Below, piece after piece: positions 8,880 through 17,457 of a DNA stretch of 64,000 bases (position 1 is the first letter of the stretch; each line of letters starts with the position of its first letter). The position numbers and the translations under genes are program-made. The notes under the pieces are model-generated. The model was not told the origin of the DNA. It saw only the letters and a program-made list of their open reading frames with translations, and ran no database searches. This DNA comes from Bacillus_BA songklensis (GTDB lineage: Bacteria > Bacillota > Bacilli > Bacillales > Bacillaceae_H). Where the stretch lies: NCBI RefSeq assembly GCF_042649685.1, contig NZ_JBHRZT010000067.1:186001-250000 (forward strand), in the 5' to 3' direction.

Positions 8880-9809
8880 ATGAACTGGTTACAGGTCTTT
8901 CAAGATCCAAATACACAATGGATTTTATTTGGTTCCATGCTTTTAGGATTAAGCAGCGGGGTCATCGGAAGCTTTGCCTACTTGCGCAAACAATCTCTCA
9001 TGGGAGATGCGCTCGCCCATGCGGCACTGCCGGGAGTTTGTTTAGCCTTTATGATCACGGGATCGAAATCGATTTTCTACTTTTTGATCGGGGCTCTTAT
9101 GGCAGGCATTTTGGCTACCTTTTTGATCAGCTATATTACAAGACATACACGCATTAAGCAGGATTCAGCATTAGGGATTATTTTAACCGTATTTTTCGGT
9201 GTCGGGATTGTGTTATTGACGCAAATCCAGCACAGCGATGCCGGCAATCAGAGCGGTCTTGATAAATTCTTATTCGGTCAGGCCGCCTCAATGATTCAGA
9301 CCGATGTGTACACGATGGCCATCATTTCAGCTGTATTGGTCGGTGTTTGCACCTTGTTTTTCAAGGAATTTAAGCTGCTTTCATTTGACCCGGGTTTTGC
9401 GAAAGGAATTGGGCTGCCGGTGGCACTTCTTGATCAGTTCATCATGCTCCTTGTGGTCGTAGCCGTAGTGGTTGGAATTCAAGCGGTAGGTGTCGTATTA
9501 ATGGCCGCCTTGTTGATTACCCCGGCAGTCGCAGCCAGGTATTGGACCGAAAAACTGCATGTCATGGTCGTCATTTCTGGGATATTCGGGGTATTGAGCG
9601 GCTTAGCCGGAACGCTCGTGAGTACGATGGTCGATAATTTGCCGACAGGTCCGCTCACAGTTCTCGCGGCAACATGCTTATTTATCTTCTCTGTTTTCTT
9701 TGCACCCAAACGCGGCTTATTGGCCAAAATGCTGTTAAAAATGTTAGTGAAGAATAAAATCAAAAAAAAACTGTATATGCAAAAAATGAAAGAAGGAGAA
9801 ACGTTGTGA
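8880..9809 (+). CDS. mntC: Manganese ABC transporter permease
   Basis: A 309-residue integral membrane protein of the ABC-3 permease family (ZnuB/MntC/TroC-like), with about eight to nine hydrophobic helices. Family motifs include MGDALAHAALPGVCLAF near residue 41 and GVVLMAALLITPAVAARYW near residue 204, which contacts the ATPase. The ATG is preceded by GAGGTG. Its stop overlaps the GTG start of mntD by four bases, indicating translational coupling. It works with MntA, MntB and MntD. Confidence 0.93.
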   Translation: MNWLQVFQDPNTQWILFGSMLLGLSSGVIGSFAYLRKQSLMGDALAHAALPGVCLAFMITGSKSIFYFLIGALMAGILATFLISYITRHTRIKQDSALGIILTVFFGVGIVLLTQIQHSDAGNQSGLDKFLFGQAASMIQTDVYTMAIISAVLVGVCTLFFKEFKLLSFDPGFAKGIGLPVALLDQFIMLLVVVAVVVGIQAVGVVLMAALLITPAVAARYWTEKLHVMVVISGIFGVLSGLAGTLVSTMVDNLPTGPLTVLAATCLFIFSVFFAPKRGLLAKMLLKMLVKNKIKKKLYMQKMKEGETL

Positions 9810-10684
9810 ATGATGTTTGGATTATGCTGATCGGCGCGCTCGTTGCCTGCTCATGTAGCCTTGTCGGTTGTTTTCTCGTTCTACGCAAAATGTCGATGAT
9901 TGGGGACGCAATCAGCCACTCGGTTTTACCGGGGATTGTCATCGCCTTTTTGGTGAGCGGCTCAAGGGATTCGTTGTTCATGATGATGGGGGCAGCCGTG
10001 ATCGGATTGATCACCGTCTTTTTGATTCAGATGTTCCACCAAAGCGGTGTCCAGTCCGATGCCTCCATCGGTGTCGTATTTACGGCTTTATTTGCGGTGG
10101 GGGTTGTGCTTGTCAGTTTATACACCCGCCAGGTGGATTTGGATCTTGATTGTGTGCTGTACGGGGAAATCGCCTATGCACCGTGGAATACGATATCGAT
10201 TGGCGGGATGAGTATCGGTCCAAAAGCCGTCTGGGGAGTAGGGGCTACCTTTCTCTTAAACTTAATCGTAATCAGTCTATTCTATAAACAGTTTAAAATT
10301 TGCTCGTTTGACCCGGCCATGGCGGCAGCTGTCGGCATACCGGTCATGTTATTCCACTATCTCCTAATGGCACTCGTTTCTTTTACGACGGTTGCTTCTT
10401 TTGAAAGTGTGGGCGCCATTTTAGTGGTGGGCATGTTAATTGTTCCTGCAGCAACGGCTTACTTGTTGACCGAAAAATTAAGTGTGATGATTGGTATCAG
10501 CATGTTCATCGGGATCATCAGTTCTGCGATCGGGTATTATATGGCGTACGTATACGATGCTTCCATTGCAGGGTGCATGATTACGGTTGCCGGGATATTG
10601 TTCTTAATTGCCTTATTCTTCTCACCGACACACGGAATTGTCATGAAGAAATGGAAGCGCAAAAAAATATATAAATGCACATAA
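9806..10684 (+). CDS. mntD: Manganese ABC transporter permease, second subunit
   Basis: A 292-residue ABC-3 family permease paralogous to mntC. The motif MIGDAISHSVLPGIVIAF near residue 31 matches MGDALAHAALPG in MntC, and GAILVVGMLIVPAATAYLL is the cytoplasmic loop region. It starts with GTG inside a GTGA overlap with the mntC stop, preceded by AAGGAG. It is the last gene of the operon, followed within two bases by a long hairpin. Two permease genes are the usual arrangement in Bacillus mntABCD. Confidence 0.93.
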   Translation: MNDVWIMLIGALVACSCSLVGCFLVLRKMSMIGDAISHSVLPGIVIAFLVSGSRDSLFMMMGAAVIGLITVFLIQMFHQSGVQSDASIGVVFTALFAVGVVLVSLYTRQVDLDLDCVLYGEIAYAPWNTISIGGMSIGPKAVWGVGATFLLNLIVISLFYKQFKICSFDPAMAAAVGIPVMLFHYLLMALVSFTTVASFESVGAILVVGMLIVPAATAYLLTEKLSVMIGISMFIGIISSAIGYYMAYVYDASIAGCMITVAGILFLIALFFSPTHGIVMKKWKRKKIYKCT

Positions 10685-10685
10685 A

Positions 10686-10722
10686 TCATTTGACATGGAT
10701 AAAGAGCATCCATGTCAAATGA
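10686..10722 (+). terminator. Hairpin after mntD
   Basis: Perfect 15-bp stem TCATTTGACATGGAT / ATCCATGTCAAATGA with a 7-nt loop, directly after the mntD stop. No long T tract follows, so it may protect the 3' end rather than terminate. Confidence 0.6.
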
Positions 10723-10831
10723 TCACCATTGTAAGTTTATTCAAGGAGAAAGAACAGAAAGGCGCGAATAGAGGAAGGCCGATGACAGAAGGGAAAAATA
10801 AAAAAAGGGTGAAAGAGCAGGAGAGAAGTCT

Positions 10832-11032
10832 ATGACTGCGCGTTTAGCATTTCGGTTGTCAGATGGAAAGTGGCTGCACATCAGGAGAATTACGCATGAT
10901 ACAGTGGAACTGAAAATTTGCTCCGACATCGTATGTGAGCCCGCTGAGTTCCAGTGTCGTATCCACGAAGGCGAATTTGTCCGAATTATATTGGATGCCA
11001 TCCAGAAGACGTTCAAAAATGAAACATCGTGA
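10832..11032 (+). CDS. Small hypothetical protein
   Basis: A 66-residue soluble protein of mixed alpha/beta pattern. It starts with MTARLAFRLSDGKWLHIRRI and contains two cysteines (CSDIVCEPAEFQC region, three Cys in all). The ATG follows GGAGAGAAG, and it is alone between mntD and a terminator at 11048-11085. I recognise no family; the beta-rich start and short helix at the end suggest a small compact fold. Confidence 0.6.
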   Translation: MTARLAFRLSDGKWLHIRRITHDTVELKICSDIVCEPAEFQCRIHEGEFVRIILDAIQKTFKNETS

Positions 11033-11047
11033 AAATATGAAAAAGTC

Positions 11048-11085
11048 TTCATCCCCGCAAAGCGAGTCGGATGAGGGTTTTTTCT
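11048..11085 (+). terminator. Intrinsic terminator
   Basis: TTCATCC ... GGATGAG followed by GGTTTTTT. It ends the transcript of the 66-residue gene. Confidence 0.65.
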
Positions 11086-11198
11086 GTGTTTAAAAAGTTA
11101 AAATTGCACTATATCGACAAGGGAGTCATGAACATCGTTTTCTGGACTTTATTAATATCGTTCTTACTAGTTATTTCATCCATGATTAAAAATAGCTG

Positions 11199-11227
11199 TT
11201 GACAGTAAATTTTAACGGGGGTAAGAT
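11199..11227 (+). promoter_or_regulatory. Promoter of the c-di-AMP riboswitch transcript
   Basis: A consensus TTGACA at 11199-11204 and TAAGAT at 11222-11227 are separated by 17 bp, 25-30 bp ahead of the riboswitch aptamer. Confidence 0.75.
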
Positions 11228-11251
11228 TACTCACATAAAATGTTTTATCAT

Positions 11252-11384
11252 AAATCGCTTAATTCTAATTTAGAAGCGGGGGAACCAACTTTGTGTTGAA
11301 TCTTAGCACTTGGGGTGAGTCCTTCAGTGAAGGTAGGGTTACTTCCACGACCCAAATCCGACAGCTAACCTCGTAAGCGTTTGG
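11252..11384 (+). ncRNA. Cyclic-di-AMP riboswitch (ydaO-yuaA type)
   Basis: Conserved landmarks of the ydaO aptamer appear in order: CGCTTAATTCTAATTTAGAA, GCGGGGGAACC, GGGGTGAGTCC, AAGGTAGGGTTACTTCCACG, ACCCAAATCCGACAGCTAAC and CTCGTAAGCG, with AATCGCTTA/TAAGCGTTT closing the outer stem. This class senses c-di-AMP and turns genes OFF, usually for potassium or osmolyte uptake and cell-wall enzymes. A strong terminator at 11427-11465 is the expression platform. The first gene behind it is a 35-residue membrane peptide, then a CBS-domain gene. Confidence 0.92.
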
Positions 11385-11426
11385 GAGGAAAAAATTCGTG
11401 TGAATGCACGGCTTATTTGTGCTGTG

Positions 11427-11465
11427 AAAAACCGCGAAAAGAGGCCCTCTCTTTTCGCGGTTTTT
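11427..11465 (+). terminator. Riboswitch expression-platform terminator
   Basis: AAAAACCGCGAAAAGAG pairs with CTCTTTTCGCGGTTTTT; this very stable hairpin with a T tract lies between the c-di-AMP aptamer and the first open frame. Confidence 0.9.
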
Positions 11466-11577
11466 ATTATGAAGAAAAGGCATTTGAAGAGAAAAAGAAT
11501 AGAGGACTCTATGCCGGAGAGCAAAGCTATATATTTGCGTCAATGCGAACAACTTATTTTTTAGGGAGGACATAAAC

Positions 11578-11685
11578 ATGAAGGATGCCATCATGATTGG
11601 AATAGTAGTACTGATGGGGGGAGGCATGGTCGGCGTTTCCATTTGGTTAGTGTCCGTTCTCAATAATGGAAGAGGGAAAAAGTGA
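11578..11685 (+). CDS. Riboswitch-controlled single-span membrane peptide
   Basis: A 35-codon frame starting MKDAIMIGIVVLMGGG, one hydrophobic helix of about 22 residues with a GGGMVG centre, then a basic tail NGRGKK (probably cytoplasmic). It has an excellent start: GGGAGGA eight bases ahead of the ATG. It is the first frame behind the c-di-AMP riboswitch terminator, so its expression should fall when c-di-AMP is high. I do not recognise the family; KdpF-like small regulators of ion pumps are one possible analogy, purely by size and context. Confidence 0.65.
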   Translation: MKDAIMIGIVVLMGGGMVGVSIWLVSVLNNGRGKK

Positions 11686-11804
11686 ACATTTTTTGTAAAC
11701 GGTGGCTCTGATTATGAATAGATGTGTGTAGAGGTAAATATAGGGAAGATGATAAATATCGATTTTAGGCTGGAGCCGATTCAAGAAGAAAAAAGGAGTT
11801 AAGA

Positions 11805-12230
11805 ATGAGTATGAACATTGCATTTTTTCTTATTCCAAAGCATGAAGTAGCTGTTATTGACATGGAATCTACCGTACGCCAAGCATTGGAAAAAATGGAA
11901 TATCACAAATATACGGCAGTACCCCTTATTGATGATGAAGGAAAATATGTGGGAACGCTGACTGAAGGAGATCTCCTTTGGTTTTTAAAGGAAAGGGGGA
12001 CATTCAATCTTCAAGAGCTGGAAGAATTGCCGCTTCGATTAGTACCAAGGCGCCACGATAATAAAGCCATACCGATCCATGCTGAAATGGAAAGCATCAT
12101 CTTGCAGACAACAGAACAAAACTTTGTACCGGTCATCGATGATCAAGGAATCTTTATTGGGATTGTCAGACGACGGGAAATTATCGAGTTTTGTGCAAAA
12201 GCATTATTTAGTGAAGAAAAAAGACGTTGA
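11805..12230 (+). CDS. Tandem CBS-domain protein
   Basis: A 141-residue protein made of two CBS motifs (about residues 8-60 and 72-135): YTAVPLIDDEGKYVGTLTEG in the first and NFVPVIDDQGIFIGIVRRRE in the second. Such stand-alone pairs bind adenine nucleotides, and in Firmicutes some (CbpA/CbpB type) bind c-di-AMP. The ATG follows AAAGGAG. It lies 120 bp behind the riboswitch-controlled peptide without an obvious terminator between, so it may share that transcript and feed back on second-messenger or adenylate state. That link is inference. Confidence 0.85.
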   Translation: MSMNIAFFLIPKHEVAVIDMESTVRQALEKMEYHKYTAVPLIDDEGKYVGTLTEGDLLWFLKERGTFNLQELEELPLRLVPRRHDNKAIPIHAEMESIILQTTEQNFVPVIDDQGIFIGIVRRREIIEFCAKALFSEEKRR

Positions 12231-12247
12231 AGTCCATTTAAAAGGAA

Positions 12248-12293
12248 TAAGAGGCTGGCCCAAAAGTATGTTCTTTGGGTCACCTTCTTATGA
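12248..12293. repeat. Diverged copy of palindromic repeat module A
   Basis: ATAAGAGGCTGGCCCAAAAG ... CTTTGGGTCACCTTCTTAT is an imperfect hairpin and looks like a drifted relative of module A (GAGGATGACTCAAAAGG). It lies after the CBS gene and may serve as its terminator. The rest of 12294-12434 shows no gene. Confidence 0.5.
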
Positions 12294-12434
12294 TGATTCT
12301 GATTGCAAATGACTCGATTCGATCATGATATTTTAACACATTGGCAAAAAGAAAAGGCAAGACGGGATACACAAAGTATGAGAAATAGAATGGGACATGA
12401 TTTATGGGAGCCGGCTTTCCTTTTATGTATAGGC

Positions 12435-12788
12435 TTATTTGTGAAGAATTGCATCCTTCATTGTTAAAAGTTTTTGTACAACTTGATCAATATCTTTTTC
12501 GGACACATTGAACTCTTTAAGGCTTGAAACAAGGTGGTTAGCAATTGCTTCAAAATGTGATTCTTGCAGGTTAAGACCTTCATGCGCTTTTTCCATACCT
12601 TTACCTGAATACTGATTTGGTCCGCCTGTCACCCAGCTAAGAAACAATGTTTGATGGCGGCGCTGCTTTTCCATATCGGTATGTTCAAAATAGTGATTGA
12701 CTGTATCATCCTCCAACACTTTTTTATAGAAAACATCTACGACCTTTTGAATGCCTTCTTGACCGCCTAATCGTTCATAAAGACTCAT
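12435..12788 (-). CDS. Truncated haemoglobin, group I type
   Basis: A 117-residue 2-over-2 globin. It begins LYERLGGQEGIQKVVDVFY, has the Phe-Tyr helix B region, and carries the proximal histidine at residue 69 in KAHEGLNL, which binds heme iron. Such proteins bind O2 or NO and are often used for NO detoxification. The length is typical of group I. It starts at an ATG with AAGGAGGAA. It is monocistronic and no regulator box was recognised upstream. Confidence 0.9.
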   Translation of the reverse strand: MSLYERLGGQEGIQKVVDVFYKKVLEDDTVNHYFEHTDMEKQRRHQTLFLSWVTGGPNQYSGKGMEKAHEGLNLQESHFEAIANHLVSSLKEFNVSEKDIDQVVQKLLTMKDAILHK

Positions 12789-13050
12789 GAAAATTCCTCC
12801 TTATATACGTATGGGACATTCCTTAATATTTGTAATGCCGGCTAAAATAATCATTTAGTTCTTTAAAAATGTTGTTTTAGTCGATTTGTTATCAAGTGAA
12901 GAAACGGCGAATAGAATTGTACAAGCGAACTCAAATTGCAAAGGGCAGTATTTGTACAGCCGCCCATTCAAAATGAAAAGCCGGCATACTCTAAGCCTGT
13001 TGAGTAAGGGTTTAGGTTACTGACCATAAAACCGCAGAAGGGGGAATAAG

Positions 13051-14535
13051 ATGGAAACACTTGGCTCTTATATGAAAAAAGCATTTCAAACATATCCGGA
13101 TAAAATCGCGGTCAAGTATCAAAATCAAACGATCACGTACGATCAATTGCGAATTCGTTCATGCCAGTTGGCAAATGGCATCAAAAGCTATCATTTGAAA
13201 AAAGGGGACCGGGTGGCGGTTCTCATGTCCAACCGTTCGGAGCATATAGAATCTGATTGTGCTGCAGCACTTGGCGGTTTCATCAAAGTGCCGCTCGATT
13301 ACCGTCTTCATCCAAAGGAGCTTACATACATCATTGAAAATTCCGGAGCGAAACTATTGATTGGCGAAAAAGAATGGATTCATAAAATTGATTTGGATAT
13401 TCCAAAGTTAGAAGTCGGCGACAAATATGAGTGTTGGCTGCAACGGCAAAGTGACGACTATCCGAAATCAGAGGCTGTACAGGAAGATGATGTATTTGTC
13501 ATCATGTATACATCCGGTACAACAGGAAGGCCAAAAGGAGGGATGTTATCACACCGTAACATGATTGCAGGCGCTTTATCCCTGGCGCTTGCCTGTGAAG
13601 TCATGACGGAGGACGTCATCGGCCATGCTGCTTCGCTCACACATGGAAGTAATTTTTTATCCCATATCGCCTGGATTTTCGGTTTGACGCAAGTGGTGTT
13701 CAACAAGTTCGACCCAAAAGAATTTATCGATGATCTGGAACGAGAAAAAGTCTCCGTCCTTTTCCTTGTCCCGGCCATGATTGATTTAATGATTCAAGAT
13801 CCCGATTTTGATCCGAAAAAACTTGGCCATGTCAAATCCATTAATATGGCAGGCGCTCCGATTGCAGCAGCTAAGCTGCAAAAAGCACTGGAGCTGTTAG
13901 GACCAAAGCTTATACAAACATACGGCCAAGTCGAGGCTCCGATGGTCATTACGACCATGCCGCGCCATGAACTGGGGAAACGTCTGGAATCATGCGGTAT
14001 AGCTGGGCCGTTTGTGGAAACGAAAGTGGTGGATGAAAATGGGAAAAAAGCGGCGCCGGGGGAACTTGGCGAGGTAGTTTGTAGAGGCTCACTTGTCATG
14101 AAAGGATATTGGAGCAATCCAGGTGCCACACTTGATACGATTAAAAATGGATGGCTTCACACAGGAGATGTCGGCTGGATGGACGAACAAGGATATCTGC
14201 ATTTAGTGGACCGCAAAAAAGACGTGGTCATCAGCGGCGGGATGAACATTTACCCGCGCGAAATAGAAGAAGTGCTGAATAAGCATGACGGCGTCAAGGA
14301 AACGTGTGTCATCGGCGTTCCTGATGATAAATGGGGAGAACGCCTCATAGCGTATATCGTGGGAAATGGCACATGCGAAGTGACGGAAGAAGAACTGATG
14401 AAGCTTTGCAGTCGGCATCTCGCGGCTTTTAAAAAGCCGAAAGAACTATACATCGTTGACAGGTTGCCAAAAAGTCCGTACGGAAAAATTTTAAAACGCG
14501 AACTGCGCAAGCTGTATGGAACGGTTCCGCAATGA
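13051..14535 (+). CDS. Acyl-CoA synthetase (AMP-forming ligase)
   Basis: A 494-residue adenylate-forming enzyme of the ANL superfamily that activates a carboxylic acid as acyl-AMP and then the CoA thioester. Motifs: the P-loop YTSGTTGRPKGG at residues 153-164, YGQVEAPM near 291, GWLHTGDVGW near 370 and the hinge DRKKDVVISGGMNIYPRE near 388; the catalytic lysine sits in PYGKILKREL at the C-terminus. Chain-length preference cannot be told. It starts at ATG after AAGGGGGAA. The stop overlaps the ATG of a broken thiolase-like frame, so it once headed a fatty-acid operon. Confidence 0.9.
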   Translation: METLGSYMKKAFQTYPDKIAVKYQNQTITYDQLRIRSCQLANGIKSYHLKKGDRVAVLMSNRSEHIESDCAAALGGFIKVPLDYRLHPKELTYIIENSGAKLLIGEKEWIHKIDLDIPKLEVGDKYECWLQRQSDDYPKSEAVQEDDVFVIMYTSGTTGRPKGGMLSHRNMIAGALSLALACEVMTEDVIGHAASLTHGSNFLSHIAWIFGLTQVVFNKFDPKEFIDDLEREKVSVLFLVPAMIDLMIQDPDFDPKKLGHVKSINMAGAPIAAAKLQKALELLGPKLIQTYGQVEAPMVITTMPRHELGKRLESCGIAGPFVETKVVDENGKKAAPGELGEVVCRGSLVMKGYWSNPGATLDTIKNGWLHTGDVGWMDEQGYLHLVDRKKDVVISGGMNIYPREIEEVLNKHDGVKETCVIGVPDDKWGERLIAYIVGNGTCEVTEEELMKLCSRHLAAFKKPKELYIVDRLPKSPYGKILKRELRKLYGTVPQ

Positions 14536-14578
14536 ACGGTGTCATCGTTTCAGGGATCGGAATGACGAAGTTAGCCTA
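14532..14578 (+). pseudogene. 5' remnant of a thiolase-like gene
   Basis: The frame MNGVIVSGIGMTKLA begins in an ATGA overlap with the acyl-CoA ligase stop and ends after 15 codons. The pattern (V-I-V-x-G-I-G-M-T-K) matches the N-terminus of SCP2-type thiolases, a natural neighbour of acyl-CoA ligases. A terminator hairpin follows immediately, so the rest of the gene is deleted. Confidence 0.45.
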
Positions 14579-14590
14579 AAATAATGCTAA

Positions 14591-14620
14591 AAAACGGTTG
14601 ATTCAACTCAACCGTTTTTT
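14591..14620. terminator. Terminator between ligase and MFS gene
   Basis: AAAACGGTTGA ... TCAACCGTTTTTT forms a stem with a T tract. It serves the rightward ligase and overlaps the 3' end of the leftward MFS gene. Confidence 0.8.
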
Positions 14621-15927
14621 GTTGTATTTGTATAAGATGGTTGCTGCAAAAGGTGTGCGGACGCCGCCGGAAGGATAAAGCTAAGTGCAGCCGCGATGAC
14701 TAAGAATCCGATAGAAGAAAGGATAGATACATCGTATCCACCTGATAAGTCAAATAAGACACCGGGAACATACGAACCCAATGCCGAGCCGATTTGGTGG
14801 CTTAAATAGAGCCATCCGATCACCGTACCGACCGATATGTGTTTGAAATACTCTGATGCCAGCTTGATTGTGGGTGCGACCGTTGCAAAATCTACTACCC
14901 CAAACATAACGGCGAATGCAAACAAAAGCCACGATTTATCGATTACAAAACCGAGGAATGCGGAATCATGGAGCATAACCAGTAACAAGCAAACGGTCAA
15001 TGCACGCATCCCGTATAAAAACGCCAGCATGTATTTACAGTTCCATTTGTCAGACAAGTGCCCTGACAACACGGTACCTAAAATATTAAATGCCGCTAGT
15101 GTGCTGACGGCCGAACCAATGACAGCGGGTGAAAACCCGCATAGCTGGGCGAATGGAATGAGATGGGTATCCATCAATCCGGTCGTCGTTACCCCGCAAA
15201 CAAAAAAAGGGACCATAAGGAAAAGAAATCGTTTTTGCTTTATAAGTTGAAAGATGGAAACAGGCTGTAACGGCCGTATTGGCGTTTTTCCCTTTTCAAT
15301 CGTTTCCGGCGCAGACTCTCCATATGGAAGCCGGCCGCTTTCCTCCGGCGAGTTGCGTAGAAACAGCCACAAAGGCGGAAAGATAAGCAGGCAGAGGATA
15401 AAACCGAGCAGCAGCACCGTCTGTTTCCACCCAAAACTTTCAATTAACAATAGTGAAACGGGAACGAGAACCAATTGTCCTGCAGCTGTTCCTGCAGACA
15501 TCAGCCCTAATGCGAAGCCGCGTTGGGCAGAAAACCACTTCGTAATGGCCACAGAGCCGACGACATTGGAAGCGCCGCCGAATCCAATGGAGGTGATGAC
15601 TCCATATATTAACATCAGCTGCCACGGTGCAGAGGCGAAAAACGTCAAGATGGTCGATACCCCGATTAGCAGCATGCTGTAAGATAGGATATGACGAACT
15701 CCGTATGTATCAACAAGCTTTCCTATATACGGCTGTGAAAGGGCGAAAACGATATAACTGATAAGAGAAATCGTCGAAATGGTACTCCGGCTTGCGGCAA
15801 ACTCCTCTTCCCATGGCTTCATGAATGCTCCAAACGATAATCTTACACCCTGCGCAGACAATAAGGCAATGAAACCAATCAATAAAATGATCCATGCATA
15901 GTGAACTTTCCAAGTTTTATTGTTCAT
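14608..15927 (-). CDS. MFS transporter, OFA/monocarboxylate-like
   Basis: A 439-residue major facilitator with 12 predicted helices. The frame is open from 16008, but the ATG at 15927 has GGGAGAAA in front and gives the usual N-terminus MNNKTWKVHYAWIILLIGF. Conserved pieces are GKLVDTYGVRHIL (loop 2-3, MFS motif A) and GHLSDKWNCKYML in the second half. The long N-terminal sequence HYAWIIL and general pattern fit the oxalate/formate antiporter and monocarboxylate porter group; the substrate is unknown. It converges on the acyl-CoA ligase. Confidence 0.85.
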   Translation of the reverse strand: MNNKTWKVHYAWIILLIGFIALLSAQGVRLSFGAFMKPWEEEFAASRSTISTISLISYIVFALSQPYIGKLVDTYGVRHILSYSMLLIGVSTILTFFASAPWQLMLIYGVITSIGFGGASNVVGSVAITKWFSAQRGFALGLMSAGTAAGQLVLVPVSLLLIESFGWKQTVLLLGFILCLLIFPPLWLFLRNSPEESGRLPYGESAPETIEKGKTPIRPLQPVSIFQLIKQKRFLFLMVPFFVCGVTTTGLMDTHLIPFAQLCGFSPAVIGSAVSTLAAFNILGTVLSGHLSDKWNCKYMLAFLYGMRALTVCLLLVMLHDSAFLGFVIDKSWLLFAFAVMFGVVDFATVAPTIKLASEYFKHISVGTVIGWLYLSHQIGSALGSYVPGVLFDLSGGYDVSILSSIGFLVIAAALSFILPAASAHLLQQPSYTNTTKNG

Positions 15928-16087
15928 CGAGTTTCTCCCGCGTTTTTGATTAAATTTTACCAGTTTTTTGATGAGAGCAGAACCATTTTCTTCAATTGTT
16001 TCTTGCACTGATTACATAATTAGCCTGGTGAAGACAAAATAAAAAGCCAACATGATGAAATGCTGACTAATTAAGCTGTCAAACGTT

Positions 16088-16291
16088 CTATATTTTTTCC
16101 TTGCCTGCATTCTTGACCGCTTTTACCTCATATGAACTAACCTCGGAATTGATCATGTATTCGGGCTTTGGCTTACCAAGGTTTGCTTTATGGGCCGCAA
16201 TGTGGGCGTCACTCTTTTCCCACTTCCTCCAAAGATGAACATCAATACCCCAGGTAATCCTAATTTTTAACAGGGTTTCAGGTTGAAACAA
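16088..16291 (-). pseudogene. 3' fragment of heme-degrading monooxygenase (HmoA-like)
   Basis: The frame carries the ABM-domain C-terminal half: RITWGIDVHLWRKW, then KSDAHIAAHKANLGKPKP and INSEVSSYEV, which match the HmoA/IsdG pattern (W-x-K-S-D-x-H-x-A-H). The N-terminal about 40-50 residues of a normal 105-110-residue enzyme are missing. The frame begins three bases after the ferredoxin reductase stop, so a deletion fused the two genes. Heme oxygenases release iron from heme and fit this Fur-controlled unit. It is unlikely to be functional. Confidence 0.65.
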
Positions 16292-16294
16292 TGG

Positions 16295-17344
16295 TTACTT
16301 CAACATCTGTTTTACTATCTCTCGGTTTTTTTGTTTAAATACTTCATTATGAGAAGAAACCATTGCAACCTCAGTTGCATCAGGCTGAATATATTGTTTT
16401 GCCTTATTTACTGCATTGGCCGCATCTTGAAATGCACCCGCTATCAAGTTTAACTTGCCGTCATACTTTAAAATATCCCCAGCGGCATAAAGACCCTTTA
16501 CAGAAGATTCGCTAGTAGCATTACCGGCTATATAGAAATTCTCAAGTAATTCGATATCAAGTTCGCTATTGTCTAAAAGGGAAGCATCCTGTTCAAAACC
16601 ATGGTTAATTACGATCTCATCTACTGCTAAATAGAATTTTTCCCCTGTTGCATAATTAGTTAACTCCACACGTTCAATCAATTCTTGATTTTCTACAGCT
16701 ATTAACTTTGTAATAGATGTATTAAAAAAACATGTAGCCGAACTTTTTAATAATTGTGTAATTTGTGATTCATGTCCAGACAAGTCTTCTCTTCTGTGAG
16801 TTAAATAGACTTTTTTTGCCACCGGTACCAATTCATTGGCCCAGTCGATGGCGGTATTTCCTCCACCAGAAACAAGCACTATCTTATCTTTAAAATGTAT
16901 TAAAGATTTAACGGTGTAATGGAGGTTGGACACCTCGAACCGATCGGCACCTTCGATAGGTAGTTTTTGAGGTTTCAAAATGCCACTACCCACTGCTACA
17001 ATGACTGTTTTGGAATAATGTTTCCGTCCAGAAGCAGCCTTCAAAATAAATATGCCATCGTCATTACGTGAGATTGAAGTTACTCTTTCATTCAACACTA
17101 CTTCTGGATTAAAGGTTAGTCCTTGCTTTACAAGTTGTTCAATCAGCTGAGCTCCAGAGAGGGGTGTTTGGCCGCCAACATCCCAAATCATTTTCTCTGG
17201 ATAGATGTGAATCTTTCCTCCTAATTGCGGCTGAAAATCAATAATTTTTGTTCTCATTTCCCGAAGTCCGCTATAGAAAGCTGAATACAAACCAGCCGGT
17301 CCTCCTCCAATAATAGTCACATCAAAACATTCCGCTTTCCTCAC
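16295..17344 (-). CDS. Ferredoxin/flavodoxin--NADP(+) reductase, thioredoxin-reductase type
   Basis: A flavoprotein of about 349 residues of the YumC type, passing electrons between NADPH and ferredoxin or flavodoxin. The FAD site IGGGPAGLYSAFYSG lies at the N-terminus, the NADPH site VSGGGNTAIDWANE near residue 155, and YAAGDILKYDGKLNLIAGAF contacts FAD at the C-terminal end. The GTG at 17344 has AGGAGTG in front; the in-frame ATG at 17380 lacks one. It is divergent from a siderophore importer across two Fur boxes, so it probably supplies electrons for intracellular siderophore or heme iron release. Confidence 0.88.
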   Translation of the reverse strand: MRKAECFDVTIIGGGPAGLYSAFYSGLREMRTKIIDFQPQLGGKIHIYPEKMIWDVGGQTPLSGAQLIEQLVKQGLTFNPEVVLNERVTSISRNDDGIFILKAASGRKHYSKTVIVAVGSGILKPQKLPIEGADRFEVSNLHYTVKSLIHFKDKIVLVSGGGNTAIDWANELVPVAKKVYLTHRREDLSGHESQITQLLKSSATCFFNTSITKLIAVENQELIERVELTNYATGEKFYLAVDEIVINHGFEQDASLLDNSELDIELLENFYIAGNATSESSVKGLYAAGDILKYDGKLNLIAGAFQDAANAVNKAKQYIQPDATEVAMVSSHNEVFKQKNREIVKQMLK

Positions 17345-17412
17345 TATACTCACTCCTAAAAAGCATTTATTCATAAACACTGTTTCTTTAATGTAAGTTT
17401 AGAAGACTTCAT

Positions 17413-17427
17413 TGACAATCGTTCTCA
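17413..17427. promoter_or_regulatory. Fur box 1
   Basis: TGACAATCGTTCTCA is a near match to the 7-1-7 Fur consensus TGATAATnATTATCA. It lies on the reductase side of the divergent promoter region. Confidence 0.75.
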
Positions 17428-17457
17428 ATGATATTATAGTATTATTGTACAACAAAA

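Noticed and set aside
11128..11202. 24-codon hydrophobic frame (MNIVFWTLLISFLLVISSMI) before the c-di-AMP riboswitch
   Set aside because: The ribosome binding site is too close to the ATG and the frame runs into the riboswitch promoter; could be chance.
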